Numbered from the stretch's first letter, positions 51,338-61,297 are shown. The stretch: 64,000 nt of DNA from Parahaliea mediterranea (GCF_017255185.1 NZ_JAFKCZ010000004.1:186001-250000); one strand, 5' to 3'. The notes: generated from the letters alone by a model not told the origin. Translations and numbers: made by a program.

Positions 51338-53437
51338 TCAGAACGCGTAACTCGCCTTCAGCCACAGTGTGCGCCCCGGCTCGTTGATGCGCGTGAGTTG
51401 CTCGAAGCCCGATACCGCCGCGCCGGACCGGCTGATGTGTTCGGCGTAGGTTTCGTCCAGCAGGTTATCCACACCGGCGGTAATGAGCAGCGCCTGCGCC
51501 GGCTGCCAGCCGAGGTTCAGGGAAAGTACCCGGGCGCTGTCGGAGGGGCCGAAATCCTGCCCCACGATATTGCCGCGGCCCGGGTCGACGCGGTCCTGCG
51601 CGGCGATGGCGCGCCACAACAGGCCGGCGGACCAGTTGTTGCGCTCCCAGGTCATGCCCACTCGCCACTCCAGCGGGGGTAGCTGGGGCAGGGTGGTGCC
51701 GTCGGTATCGTTGGCGCCACGCACCGAGGCCAGGGAGGTGGACAGGCTCAGGTGATCGAGCAGCTGGTACTCCAGGTCCATCTCCAGGCCCCAGGAGCGC
51801 GCCGCGATATTGCGCACCACGGTGGTTTCACGGCTCGCGGCCATGCCGCCGCCCATGTCCATACCGCCCATGCCCATGCCCGGCGCGGGTTTGGCATAGC
51901 CGGATTCGATCAGCAGGAAATCGTCGATGGTGTTGTAGAACAGGGATGCGCCGGCGCTGAGCCGGTCGGCGTTGTAGAGCACGCCGATGTCGAGCTGGGT
52001 GGTCTTCTCCGACTCGATATCGAGAGCGCTGAGGCCGCTTTCCGACTCCCGCGCGATCATCTCCCAGTAGTCCGGGAAGCGCTCGCTGTGGCCGATGCCC
52101 GCGTACAGGGTGGCGGCGTAGGTGCCGGGGCTCTCCAGGTCCCGTTCCAGGCGCGCGAATCCGCTGTAGAGCTGCTCCGAGCGACGCTCTCCGGCGGTGG
52201 GGTTGGGCACCGACAGCATCATCGACAGGTTGATGTGATCGCGGAGGTCCCGCACCTCCCAGTCGTCGACCCGCGCGCCGGCGAGCAGGCGATAGTCCTC
52301 ATTCGGGGTCCAGGTCAGTTCGCCGAACAACCCCGCCTGCTCGAAGCGGGCATCGGGCACCCGCTCCATGCCGCGGTAATCGACGAGGTCCTGGTTCATG
52401 CTGTTGCGGTAGCCGTGCTCGTTGCGCTGGGCGTCGGCGCCGAGATCCAGGCGAAGGGTCGCCGCGGGGGTGAAGCCCAGGGTAATCCGGCCGCCGTGGG
52501 TGTCCCGGTCCGGGTTCATCGCCCTGCGCGTGGCCATCATGCCCGTGGGTTCGCGCAGGCTGTAGTTGTCCATTACGTGGTCCACGTAATTGCGGTAGGC
52601 GGCGATCTCGATGCTGTCGAGGGTTGTTCCGAGGTTGCGGCGCTCGTAGCTCGCGCTGTAATTTTCGCGGTTGAAGCGGGAGCCGTCCACGCCGCGGTCG
52701 GCGTAGGCGGCCTCGCCGTCACTGAATCCCGCGCCGAATTCCAGGCGCGTATCGTCGTCGGGTGTCCAGGCGACATCCACCTGCGCGCTCCAGCGCTCGT
52801 AGCGTGAATGCACCGTGGTGCCGTCGCCGTCCTCGTAGTCGTCGGCGGAGGCCGAGGAGCCGGTGGCCCGCACGGTAATGTCCCGCGTGGTGTAGCGGGT
52901 ATCGACAGTGCCGTCGACCCGCCCGGCACTGGCGGACAACAGGCTGGCGTGGCCGCTCCAGCCCGCTTCCGCGGGGCGGGTGTTGTCCCGTTCGAACACC
53001 ACCACGCCGGCGGAGTTGCCGGGTCCGTAGCGCACGCTCTGGGGCCCCTTGATCACCTCGATCACGTCCAGGGTGTCCGGAAAGATGTAGGCGGTGGGCG
53101 GGTCCATGCGGTTGCTGCAGCCGCCGAGGATCACGTCACCGTCCAGCAGCATGGACATGCGCGATCCGGCCATGCCGCGCAATACCGGGTCCCCGTCCGA
53201 GCCGCCCTTGCGGATCACCGAAAAGCCGGGAATGGTTTTCAGGTAGTCGGCGCCATCGCTGGCTGGCAGCGGCTGGCGCGGTTTGCCGGGGTCGGTCACC
53301 AGGCGCAGGGGTTTGTCCATGCGCACGGCGGTGACGATCATTTCCTCCAGCCCCTCGGCGTTGGCCGGCAGGGGCGCGAGGCCGGCGGCAAGGGCGGCGA
53401 GTAACAGGTTTTGCGCGGGCTTTCTGGTGGCGGACAT
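51338..53437 (-). CDS. Copper-type TonB-dependent receptor (OprC/NosA family)
   Basis: The 699-residue protein starts at ATG 53437 with a signal peptide (MSATRKPAQNLLLAALAAGL, cleaved near PANAEG). The plug contains the OprC/NosA signature region LDGDVILGGCSNRMDPPTAY and VIEVIKGPQSVRYGPGNSAG. A Met-rich loop (MGMGGMDMGGGM) suits copper(I) binding. The barrel ends LWLKASYAF. OprC imports copper and NosA is needed for Cu supply to nitrous-oxide reductase in relatives. Here it could feed the cbb3 oxidase (inference; the genes are 15 kb apart). A LysR regulator is transcribed towards it from upstream. Confidence 0.9.
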   Translation of the reverse strand: MSATRKPAQNLLLAALAAGLAPLPANAEGLEEMIVTAVRMDKPLRLVTDPGKPRQPLPASDGADYLKTIPGFSVIRKGGSDGDPVLRGMAGSRMSMLLDGDVILGGCSNRMDPPTAYIFPDTLDVIEVIKGPQSVRYGPGNSAGVVVFERDNTRPAEAGWSGHASLLSASAGRVDGTVDTRYTTRDITVRATGSSASADDYEDGDGTTVHSRYERWSAQVDVAWTPDDDTRLEFGAGFSDGEAAYADRGVDGSRFNRENYSASYERRNLGTTLDSIEIAAYRNYVDHVMDNYSLREPTGMMATRRAMNPDRDTHGGRITLGFTPAATLRLDLGADAQRNEHGYRNSMNQDLVDYRGMERVPDARFEQAGLFGELTWTPNEDYRLLAGARVDDWEVRDLRDHINLSMMLSVPNPTAGERRSEQLYSGFARLERDLESPGTYAATLYAGIGHSERFPDYWEMIARESESGLSALDIESEKTTQLDIGVLYNADRLSAGASLFYNTIDDFLLIESGYAKPAPGMGMGGMDMGGGMAASRETTVVRNIAARSWGLEMDLEYQLLDHLSLSTSLASVRGANDTDGTTLPQLPPLEWRVGMTWERNNWSAGLLWRAIAAQDRVDPGRGNIVGQDFGPSDSARVLSLNLGWQPAQALLITAGVDNLLDETYAEHISRSGAAVSGFEQLTRINEPGRTLWLKASYAF

Positions 53438-53542
53438 GGCGGGTGGATTCCACGGTGGTTGAGGCGGGCGCCATGGTAGCAAGCCGCGATGGAGCCGGCG
53501 TGTGGCATAGTGTCGCAGGCGACCGCCCGCGGTTCGCGCTGA

Positions 53543-54487
53543 CTAGGCCGACGTTTGGCCCGGCGCCGGGGATTCCGTCTCCCGCATCATCCCGATCAGG
53601 TGTTCTCTTACCCAGGCGTGGGCGAGGTCGTCGTGAAACCGGTGGGCCCAGATCAAATTGACCGGCAGCGATGGCGCATCCAGTGGCAGCGCGCAGTGCG
53701 TGACCGGAAAGCGCTCACTGAACCAGTCGGCGAGTTTCTCTGGCATCACGCCGAGAAAATCGGTGGCCAGCAAGACCGGTATCATGCTGCTGAACTGGCT
53801 CACCCGGGCCTTGATGTCGCGCCCCAGCGCGGCCTGGTTGAGGAATCGCTCCAGGTGACCGGCGCTGCTTTCGTCCGGCAGTAGCGCCACGTGCAACTCG
53901 TGAAAAAAACGCGTCCGGCCGATGCGCTTGCCCACCCGCGGATGGTCCCGGCGCGCCACCACCACCAGCCGGTCATCGAACAGGTGCTCGCAGTGCAGCT
54001 CCCGGTCGTCGGGGCGGGAGTAGTGGACCGCCATGTCGGTGTCACCGCGTTTGAGTGCCGCGCACAGCAGGCCCTCCAGCATCAGTGGCTGGGTTTCGCT
54101 GCTCACCCCCGGGGCGACCGCGGTGATGCGGCGCATCAGGGCCGAGTAGAACAGGATCTCCAGGTAGTCGCCGCCCTGAATGCGAAAATGCCGGTCGCAA
54201 TGGGCGGGGTCGAAGTGCTTGCTGCCCTGAACTTCCGCCCGAATCATGTCCAGGGCGTCGCGCAGGCGGGGGTAGATGGCGCGAGCCCGGGGGGTTGGTT
54301 GCATGCCGCGGCGCGTGCGTATGAACAGGTCATCCTTGAAGGTCAGTCGCAGTCGGTGCAGCGCCGCGCTGACCGCGGGCTGGCTCATTCCCAGCTGTTC
54401 GCTGGCACGCTTGAGTTGCCGTGATTCCATGATCGCCTCGAAGACGGTGAGCAGGTTCAGGTCGACGGATTTCAAATTCAGCTTCAT
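53543..54487 (-). CDS. LysR family transcriptional regulator
   Basis: The 314-residue protein has an N-terminal winged helix (DLNLLTVFEAIMESRQLKRA; LGMSQPAVSAALHRLR) and a periplasmic-binding-like effector domain. The phrase DLNLLTVFEAIM is typical of the NodD/NahR-like branch. It is divergent from the beta-propeller gene across a 137-bp AT-rich gap, which is the usual LysR target position, and 105 bp upstream of the copper receptor on the same strand. Confidence 0.9.
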   Translation of the reverse strand: MKLNLKSVDLNLLTVFEAIMESRQLKRASEQLGMSQPAVSAALHRLRLTFKDDLFIRTRRGMQPTPRARAIYPRLRDALDMIRAEVQGSKHFDPAHCDRHFRIQGGDYLEILFYSALMRRITAVAPGVSSETQPLMLEGLLCAALKRGDTDMAVHYSRPDDRELHCEHLFDDRLVVVARRDHPRVGKRIGRTRFFHELHVALLPDESSAGHLERFLNQAALGRDIKARVSQFSSMIPVLLATDFLGVMPEKLADWFSERFPVTHCALPLDAPSLPVNLIWAHRFHDDLAHAWVREHLIGMMRETESPAPGQTSA

Positions 54488-54624
54488 GGATAAGTTATTT
54501 ATAAAATATAGATTGGGCTTATTGTAGGCCCTCGGCTACGCTTTGCGTCAACTATCGCCCGTGTGGCGTCCCGCGTGGTACGGGGGCGCCGCGCCAGTCA
54601 TCCTTGCGCCGTTGGGAGAGTCCC

Positions 54625-56052
54625 ATGCCTGTCAGCAACCGTGGTCCCCGTGTAGTGCCTTGTTCCCTGATTCAGCTCGGTGTCGCCGTGCTGACCTGCC
54701 TGGCGCTGAACGCCCGGGCGGAGCCGCTTGCCTATGTGGCCCGGCCCGACCGCGTCGACGTCGGCATCATTGATACCGTGTCGAGGACGATTGTGGGTGG
54801 CATCCCCGCGGACGGCCGGCCGAGCGTGGTGGCGATCAGCCCCGACGGCACCTTCGGCTATGTGGGTATGGAGCGTGTTCCCACCCGGATTCTGGACACC
54901 CTGACTCACACCCTGGTGGACGACACGAGGCGGCAATCCGAGCTGCCAGTCGATGTGCGCCAGGTGGTCTTTCACCCGCGGGATCCGCGCGCGTTCCTGC
55001 TGTCCGCGGATACCCTGTGGGTGGTGGACACCAGCCAGCACACGGTACTGGAGGGCTGGGTGAATCCGGCGCCGTCCGTTGGCCTGTTTATTGATGACGA
55101 GCTCGGTCTCCTTGTCTCGCTCTCGGAGTATGGCGAGTTGTTCGCCTGGTCACTGGACACGGGTGAACTGTACCCCTCCGGGCGTGTCGTCAATGGTCGC
55201 ATCGGGGACGTAGGGATGGGCGATGACGGCATGCTGTATGTGGTGGTGGACGAGGACATCGTGAGATTAGGCTGGACACTGCGGATTCGCGGCGAGAGAA
55301 AGGGCGAGAGAGTGTCGGTCCTCGAGCCAGTACCCGGCGGGACGGTGCCGGTCGCGCAGTTAGTCGACGATGCCTCCCTGGGCATGCCGTTGCAGGTGGA
55401 ACCGGCCCGGGCGGGGACCGTCCTGTACGTGGGTTTGGAGGAGGGCGTGGCATCGGTGCGATGCACGGAGGGTGCCGAGCCGGTGAATTGCATCGAGTTT
55501 CTAGTCCGCAGAACCCGTCCTGGCGCTGGCATCGAGGTGTCCCGGGCAGTGATTCCCCTATCGGCCAGTGCCAGTTCGCGAGGGCTGGAACATCACATGA
55601 GCGAGTTGTTGCAAACCCGGGACGGCAAAGGGCTGTTCGCGGTGGGGCGGCGGATGATGGCCGCGATCGATGCGGAGACATTCGAGCTTCTCGGGGATTT
55701 CCACGTGGGGTCGGGGGCCGGTTATCTCGGCGACGCGGATCTGGGTTACGCGGTGGACAGCTGCACCGCGAGCAGTACATCGCTACTGGCCCTGGCCCGT
55801 ACCGCGGCAAAGCTGGAGACCAGCGCGGACTCCGCCAACAGGATGCGCTACCGCGCGCAAGCGGCGCGGGAGGCTCTTATTGAGGGACGGCCGGAAGAGG
55901 CCCGTCTCAAGCTGCAGAATTTTATGTGGCTGGCGATGAGCCGGTCCAACCTGCCGTCCAACGACCCCGATCACATCGATGCCGATGTCGCCGCCGAGCT
56001 CCTTTGCGCGGCCGGCAACCTGATCGCGCGAATCAACCCCGACGGGAAGTGA
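54625..56052 (+). CDS. Exported YVTN-type beta-propeller protein with C-terminal helical domain
   Basis: The 475-residue protein begins at ATG 54625 after GGGAGAG. The signal peptide ends near NARAEP. Repeats of the YVTN/cytochrome-D1-propeller kind follow (PLAYVARPDRVDVGIIDTVS; GRPSVVAISPDGTFGYVGME; DVRQVVFHPRDPRAFLLSAD). The final 85 residues are helical (GRPEEARLKLQNFMWLAMSR) and resemble the FIMAH-type C-terminal domains of secreted proteins. It may bind ligands or partners in the periplasm. Function is not recognised. Confidence 0.78.
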   Translation: MPVSNRGPRVVPCSLIQLGVAVLTCLALNARAEPLAYVARPDRVDVGIIDTVSRTIVGGIPADGRPSVVAISPDGTFGYVGMERVPTRILDTLTHTLVDDTRRQSELPVDVRQVVFHPRDPRAFLLSADTLWVVDTSQHTVLEGWVNPAPSVGLFIDDELGLLVSLSEYGELFAWSLDTGELYPSGRVVNGRIGDVGMGDDGMLYVVVDEDIVRLGWTLRIRGERKGERVSVLEPVPGGTVPVAQLVDDASLGMPLQVEPARAGTVLYVGLEEGVASVRCTEGAEPVNCIEFLVRRTRPGAGIEVSRAVIPLSASASSRGLEHHMSELLQTRDGKGLFAVGRRMMAAIDAETFELLGDFHVGSGAGYLGDADLGYAVDSCTASSTSLLALARTAAKLETSADSANRMRYRAQAAREALIEGRPEEARLKLQNFMWLAMSRSNLPSNDPDHIDADVAAELLCAAGNLIARINPDGK

Positions 56053-56338
56053 CGGCGCGACGTCACCCGCGCGTCGGTCACTGGCCGTGGAGGGCGTTAC
56101 TTGACGCGGCCCGGGCTGTCCGCCGTTTGACAGCCCCGCCGGCCCTGGCTAGTCTGAAGTCGGGCCAGGCACTGGAATTGCAGTAGGCAACGGTCTCGGC
56201 GGTCAAGGATGACGGCTACCCCGCGGCGGCGCCCGGGAACTCTATCAATAGCGGCTCGCAACATCCTTCTCTCCGACCTGTTCACCCGGACCTGGCGCCA
56301 CACGTGGGCATGTCCGTTAAGAATAATGGGAGAGAACG
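56053..56338. other. 286-bp intergenic stretch without a recognised gene
   Basis: The gap lies between the beta-propeller and S9 peptidase genes, both on the + strand. I see no tRNA, no convincing terminator and no clear promoter. It ends with GGGAGAG, the ribosome-binding site of the peptidase. Confidence 0.5.
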
Positions 56339-58303
56339 ATGCGTTATGCCTGTTTACTATTGTTGTGCTGCCTGGTGTCGCCGGAACCTGGCGTCGCGGG
56401 CGGCCTGGATCTCGACGAACTGATTCGCAAGCCCCAGTATAGCCAGCCGCGGATATCCCCGGACGGCGAAAAACTGGCGGTGGTCTCGGTTGAGGAGGGG
56501 CAGCGCGTGCTCGCGCTGATGACCCTCGACCCCCTGGAAATTACCTATGTGCTGCGTTTTGTCGAGGGGCAGGAGGTGGGCGAGTACTACTGGGTGAACG
56601 AGGACCGCGTGGTGAGTACGGTCTGGGAGCAAAAAGGGTGGCTCGATACAAAGAGACAGATGAGCGCCCTCTACGCGGTGGACTACGATGGCGGTCGACG
56701 TGACATCGTTTTCGGCTATCAGGTCGGCTACAACAACCAGGCCACGGCTTCGCGCATCAAGCGCCAGCAAGTCCACACCGCCCACGCGGATATCATCAGT
56801 ATTCTCCCGGAGGATGACAGCCATGTGCTGATCAGCACTTACCCCTGGGAAGCCAGGGGCAGTCGCTGGTGGTTTACCGGCGAGACCTTCGGCGAGGTGT
56901 TGAAGCTCAATGTGTACAACGGGCGCACCCGCAAGGTGGCCGACCTCCCCGCGCGCGGCGGCCGCGCCTACGCCGACCCCGCCGGCGAACTGCGCTTCGC
57001 CGATGGGCACGATGGCGAGGGCAGGCGGGAATTCTACCAGTACCGGGACGGCGAGTGGCGGCAGCTGGGTGACCCGCAGGGGGATTACCATGCCCACCCC
57101 ACCGGTTATAGCGCTGACGGTCAATATGCCTATCTGCTGGCGCGCGCGGGTAGCGACCGCGAGGAACTGCTGCGCTTCGACCTGGAAGCCGGTACCTCGA
57201 CCTCGCTTCACGCTCACCCGAAGGTCGATGTCGAGGGGGTGGGTAGCTACCCGGGCAGCGGTGAACCGATGGTGGTTCACCTGGAGGATGGCGCGCCGAC
57301 AAGCCACTACCTGGACCCGCAGCACCGTGTGTCGCGCTACCTGGCGAATTTTCACCAGGCGTTTCCGGGTTACCGCATCCGGGTTGAAAGCGAGACCCCG
57401 GACGGGCAGCGGCTCATTGTTTCGGTAAGCGGCGACAACCAGCCCGGTGAATTTTTCCTGGCGGACCTGGAGGACGGTTCCGCCAGGCGCTTGCTGTCCG
57501 CCGCCAGCTGGTTGCCGACAGACAAACTGGCCAGGAGCGAGCCCTTCGAGTTCGATGCGCGGGACGGCCTGCGTCTGCAGGGCTTTCTGACCTACCCGGC
57601 TTCGGGGCGCAGCGACTTGCCGATGATCGTGCTGCCGCACGGCGGGCCTTCGGCGCGTGACTACTGGGCCTACGATCCCGAGGCACAGATACTGGCCGGC
57701 GCCGGTTACCTGGTGATGCAGGTCAACTTCCGCGGTTCGACCGGCTATGGCGAGGACTTCCAGTCGGCCTCGCACGGGCAGTGGGGTGGGGCGGTGCAGA
57801 ATGATATCGCCGACGCCACTCGCTGGGTGATCGAGCGCGGCTACGCGGACCGCGAGCGCGTCTGTATCTACGGCGCCAGCTTCGGCGCCTATTCCGCGAT
57901 GATGAGCGTTATCCGCGAGCCGGATCTGTACCAGTGCGCGGCGGGTTTCGCCGGGGTCTACGACCTGCAGATGATGTACGAGCGCGGCGATATCCGCCAG
58001 CGCCGGGCCGGACAGGCCTACCTGGAGGAAGCGCTGGGTACCGACGAGGCCGAGCTGGCGGCGGCGTCGCCGGCGCGCAACGCCGAGCGTATCTCGGTAC
58101 CGGTCTTCATCGCCCATGGCGGCGAGGACCAGCGCGCCCCCATCGAACACGCCCGGGCGCTGGAACAGGCCTTGCGCGAGGCGGGCGTGCCGGTGCAGAC
58201 CGAGTACTACGACAAAGGCGGGCATGGCTACAACTCTCCGCAAGCCAGTCGGGCGCTGTATACCGGCCTGCTGGCATTCTTCGCGCGACATATCGGACCG
58301 TAA
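56339..58303 (+). CDS. S9 family prolyl oligopeptidase/dipeptidyl-peptidase-like, exported
   Basis: The 654-residue protein has a signal peptide (MRYACLLLLCCLVSPEPGVA). The propeller-like N-terminal half (SPDGEKLAVVSVEEGQRVLA) is followed by an alpha/beta-hydrolase domain. The catalytic triad is Ser-514 in GASFGAY, Asp-597 in GGEDQRAP and His-629 in KGGHGY. S9 peptidases cleave short peptides after proline or acyl groups. It stands first of a pair with the TauD-like gene, 71 bp apart. It adds to the peptide-use theme of the window. Confidence 0.9.
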   Translation: MRYACLLLLCCLVSPEPGVAGGLDLDELIRKPQYSQPRISPDGEKLAVVSVEEGQRVLALMTLDPLEITYVLRFVEGQEVGEYYWVNEDRVVSTVWEQKGWLDTKRQMSALYAVDYDGGRRDIVFGYQVGYNNQATASRIKRQQVHTAHADIISILPEDDSHVLISTYPWEARGSRWWFTGETFGEVLKLNVYNGRTRKVADLPARGGRAYADPAGELRFADGHDGEGRREFYQYRDGEWRQLGDPQGDYHAHPTGYSADGQYAYLLARAGSDREELLRFDLEAGTSTSLHAHPKVDVEGVGSYPGSGEPMVVHLEDGAPTSHYLDPQHRVSRYLANFHQAFPGYRIRVESETPDGQRLIVSVSGDNQPGEFFLADLEDGSARRLLSAASWLPTDKLARSEPFEFDARDGLRLQGFLTYPASGRSDLPMIVLPHGGPSARDYWAYDPEAQILAGAGYLVMQVNFRGSTGYGEDFQSASHGQWGGAVQNDIADATRWVIERGYADRERVCIYGASFGAYSAMMSVIREPDLYQCAAGFAGVYDLQMMYERGDIRQRRAGQAYLEEALGTDEAELAAASPARNAERISVPVFIAHGGEDQRAPIEHARALEQALREAGVPVQTEYYDKGGHGYNSPQASRALYTGLLAFFARHIGP

Positions 58304-58374
58304 GCGCCTGGCCATTCACCACCCGGCCGCGCTTGAGTACACTGTCCCCGAGCTTCCAGTCGAGGATCGTCACC

Positions 58375-59226
58375 ATGGACATTGAAGTCACCCCCACAGG
58401 ACAGGCTTGCGGCGCCAGCGTGACCGGCGTCGACCTGTCGCAGGCGCTGACCGGCGAGCAGGTAGCGGAGTTGCGGCGCATCTGGCTGGAACACCAGGTA
58501 CTGGCGTTTCCCGGGCAGACGCTGTCGGACGACGACCTGGAACGCTTCACCCGCTATTTCGGCCCCTTTGGCGAAGACCCCTTTATCAAGCCGATCTCCG
58601 GCCGGGAGAATGTCATCGCCATTCGCCGCGACGCCGACGAGACTTCCAGCCTGTTCGCCGAGAGCTGGCATTCCGACTGGAGTTTTCAGGCAGCGCCACC
58701 CGCCGGCACCTGCCTCTACGGCTTGCGCATACCGCCGGTGGGGGGCGACACCCTGTTCGCCAACCAGCAGCTGGCCCTGCAACGGATGCCGGCTGAACTG
58801 CGCGCCCGGCTGGAGGGCCTGTGGGCGGTTCACTCGGCGATGGGTGGCTATGCCCCGGACGGTCTCTATGGCGACCAGGACAAGGCCGCCGGCCGCAGCA
58901 TGGCGATCGAGCCGAGCGAGTCGGCTCTCGCCACCCAGCGACACCCGCTGATTCGCCGGCACCCGGAGACGGGGGTCGAGGGCCTGTTCAGTTGCCTGGG
59001 CTATATTGTCGGCTTCGAAGGCATGGCGCAGGATGCCGCGCTCGAGCTATTGACCGAGTTGCTGGCCTGGCAGACCCGCCCCGAGTTCATCTACCGTCAT
59101 CGCTGGCAGGCCGGCACCCTGGTGATGTGGGACAACCGCGCGGTCCTGCACCGGGCCACCGGCGGCTACGAGGGCCATGACCGCCTGTTGCACCGCACCA
59201 CCATCGGAGCCCGGGATACGGCATAG
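58375..59226 (+). CDS. TauD/TfdA family 2-oxoglutarate-dependent dioxygenase
   Basis: The 283-residue protein carries the facial triad: His-99 and Asp-101 in HSDWSF and distal His-259 in LHRATGG. The Arg for 2-oxoglutarate is in LLHRTTIG. The opening IEVTPTGQACGASVTGVDLS is typical. Family members oxidise taurine, 2,4-D, or other acids with Fe(II) and O2. No sulfur-assimilation genes are near, so the substrate is undetermined. GAGGA precedes the ATG. Confidence 0.9.
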   Translation: MDIEVTPTGQACGASVTGVDLSQALTGEQVAELRRIWLEHQVLAFPGQTLSDDDLERFTRYFGPFGEDPFIKPISGRENVIAIRRDADETSSLFAESWHSDWSFQAAPPAGTCLYGLRIPPVGGDTLFANQQLALQRMPAELRARLEGLWAVHSAMGGYAPDGLYGDQDKAAGRSMAIEPSESALATQRHPLIRRHPETGVEGLFSCLGYIVGFEGMAQDAALELLTELLAWQTRPEFIYRHRWQAGTLVMWDNRAVLHRATGGYEGHDRLLHRTTIGARDTA

Positions 59227-59372
59227 CGCGGCGGAAGCCGGGCCTTGGCCCGCCTCCGGAATAGCCGGGCTCGCGCGAGGAAATGGCGCGATCGTGGCTT
59301 GAATGGCCGCAAGGTGTTGTGAACTGCATCAACAATCGTCGTCATTGAGTCACCACACGGCCTTGACAGACG

Positions 59373-59378
59373 TATAAT
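59373..59378 (+). promoter_or_regulatory. Perfect -10 box 7 bp before a start codon (leaderless candidate)
   Basis: TATAAT (59373-59378) lies 7 bp upstream of ATG 59386, so transcription would begin at or next to the A of the ATG. No Shine-Dalgarno precedes the gene. The -35 is not obvious. Confidence 0.45.
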
Positions 59379-59385
59379 GCGCCGC

Positions 59386-61257
59386 ATGTCTTGGTCGTAT
59401 TCCATAATCAATTCGCTGCGGACCGGTATCGGGCTATTGGCGGCCTGCCTGCTATGCGCCGCCGCCGCAATGGCCGAACCGCCCCCGGCCCAGGCGGCGG
59501 AGGCCGGGAGCCCGGCGCTGTCAATCCGCCTGGCGGATGCCCTGGCGGGTATGCGCATAGAGTCCGGCTGGCGCTTTCAGCCCGGCGACAACCCCGCATG
59601 GTCGAGCCCCGGCCACGATGATTCCGCCTGGCGCCAGGTCGATTTCCCGCACCGCTGGGGACCGGCGGACGCCGATCCGGGGGCCCGCTACTTTGGCTGG
59701 TACCGGCTGCACCTGCGCCTGGAGGATCGGGGGCGGGCCGGGGATCTCGAGCACCTTGCGGTTCGGCTCGGCTCAATGCTCAGCGCCTACGAATTCTATG
59801 CCGGCGGCAAGCGGCTGGGCGGTGCCGGCCGCCTGCCCCCGGATGACCGGCCGGGTATCGACTACAACCGCGAGCGCGTGCTGACCATACCCGCCTCCGC
59901 CATTGCGCCCGATGGAAGCCTGGTCCTGGCTCTGCGCGTATGGGCCGGCAACGAGTCCCTGTTGCAGCACTTCGGCGGCGGGGTCCACGGCGGCCAGTTC
60001 CAGATCGGGCGCCTCAGCGACCAGCTGCTGTCCCTGACCGTTCACCAGATGCCGGCCCTGCTCGTCAGCGTGATCTACCTGGCCTTCGGTTTCTATTTCC
60101 TCTACCTCTACACGCGCGCCCGCGACTTGCACAGTTTCCTGTGGTTTGGCGTCGCCGCCCTGATGATCGGTCTTTATGGCCTGCTGGTCACCGAATGGCG
60201 CTACCTGCTGGACTGGAACTTCCCGACCTACAAGAAAGCCGAACTGGGCCTGGTTTACCTGCTGCCGGCGCTGTCGATCCAGGGTGTCTGGACCATGCTG
60301 GACGAACCGGTGGGGCGTTGGCTGCGCGCCTATCAGGTGATCTCGGTGCTGCTGGCGGTTGTCCTGGTGCTCGCGCCGGGGCTGGATCTCAACGTGTCGA
60401 CCCTGCACGCCTGGGAGTTATGGGCCCTGCTGGCCCCGCTCGGCGTGTTGTGGCTGTTGGTGCGGAAGTTGCGCGCAGGACACGAGGAGGCGCGCACCCT
60501 GGTGGTGGGGGCCGGCCTGTTTATTGCCACCTGTGTTCACGACGCCCTGATCGACTTGATTCGCCTGGATTCGCCGAGAATCCTGCCCTGGGGTTTTCTG
60601 GCCATCGCCGTGACCATGGCGATATCCCTGGGCAACCGCTTTACACGCATGTTGAATCACCTGGAAGAGGAGGTGGCGGAGCGCACCGCCAGGCTCACCG
60701 AGGCCAATCACCGGCTGTTCGAGGCGGCCCGGATCGATCCCCTGACCGGCGTCAACAATCGACGCGGCTTTTTCGCCGCCGCCGAGTCGGAGGTGGGGCG
60801 CGCCTTTCGCGGTGGCCGCCCGTTCAGCGTGGTGCTTGCCGATGTCGACCACTTCAAACCGGTCAACGACCGTCTCGGTCACGCCTGCGGGGACCATGTA
60901 CTCACCTGCCTGGCCGGGATTTTGCGGCAGGCGGTGCGTAAATCCGACCTGGTGGCGCGCTGGGGTGGCGAGGAGTTTATCTTGTTGTTGCCGGAGACCG
61001 ATGCCGAGGGCGCCGTCCTGCTGGCGGAGAAGATCCGCCGGCAAATAGCCGGAAGCACGATCGATTACGGCGATGCCAGCCTGCAACTGACCATGACCTT
61101 CGGCGTGGCCGAGCACCGGCGGGGTGAGAGCCTCGACAGCTGCGTCTCCCGCTCCGACGAGGCCCTGTATCGGGGCAAGCGCGAGGGCCGCAACAGGGTC
61201 GTGGCCGCCAGCCACATCGAGATCGCTCCCGATCAGGTTAGCGCCAGCGAAACCTGA
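59386..61257 (+). CDS. 7TMR-DISM sensor diguanylate cyclase
   Basis: The 623-residue protein has a signal peptide (residues 1-30), a periplasmic 7TMR-DISM extracellular-type domain (AWRQVDFPHRWG; LAVRLGSMLSAYEFYAGGKR), seven membrane helices (about residues 215-430), a short coiled coil (LEEEVAERTARLTEANHRLF) and a GGDEF domain. GGEEF is at 527-531 and the RxxD inhibitory site (RKSD) at 518-521. It should make c-di-GMP under control of an external signal. ATG 59386 is preferred over ATG 59377, which overlaps TATAAT. Confidence 0.9.
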   Translation: MSWSYSIINSLRTGIGLLAACLLCAAAAMAEPPPAQAAEAGSPALSIRLADALAGMRIESGWRFQPGDNPAWSSPGHDDSAWRQVDFPHRWGPADADPGARYFGWYRLHLRLEDRGRAGDLEHLAVRLGSMLSAYEFYAGGKRLGGAGRLPPDDRPGIDYNRERVLTIPASAIAPDGSLVLALRVWAGNESLLQHFGGGVHGGQFQIGRLSDQLLSLTVHQMPALLVSVIYLAFGFYFLYLYTRARDLHSFLWFGVAALMIGLYGLLVTEWRYLLDWNFPTYKKAELGLVYLLPALSIQGVWTMLDEPVGRWLRAYQVISVLLAVVLVLAPGLDLNVSTLHAWELWALLAPLGVLWLLVRKLRAGHEEARTLVVGAGLFIATCVHDALIDLIRLDSPRILPWGFLAIAVTMAISLGNRFTRMLNHLEEEVAERTARLTEANHRLFEAARIDPLTGVNNRRGFFAAAESEVGRAFRGGRPFSVVLADVDHFKPVNDRLGHACGDHVLTCLAGILRQAVRKSDLVARWGGEEFILLLPETDAEGAVLLAEKIRRQIAGSTIDYGDASLQLTMTFGVAEHRRGESLDSCVSRSDEALYRGKREGRNRVVAASHIEIAPDQVSASET

Positions 61258-61297
61258 TTGCGACGCTGCCACCCAGCCGCATGCTGGACTCGCGGTG

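Noticed and set aside
59363-59368. TTGACA just before TATAAT upstream of the 7TMR-DISM gene
   Set aside because: Only 4 bp separate it from the -10, so it cannot act as the -35 element.
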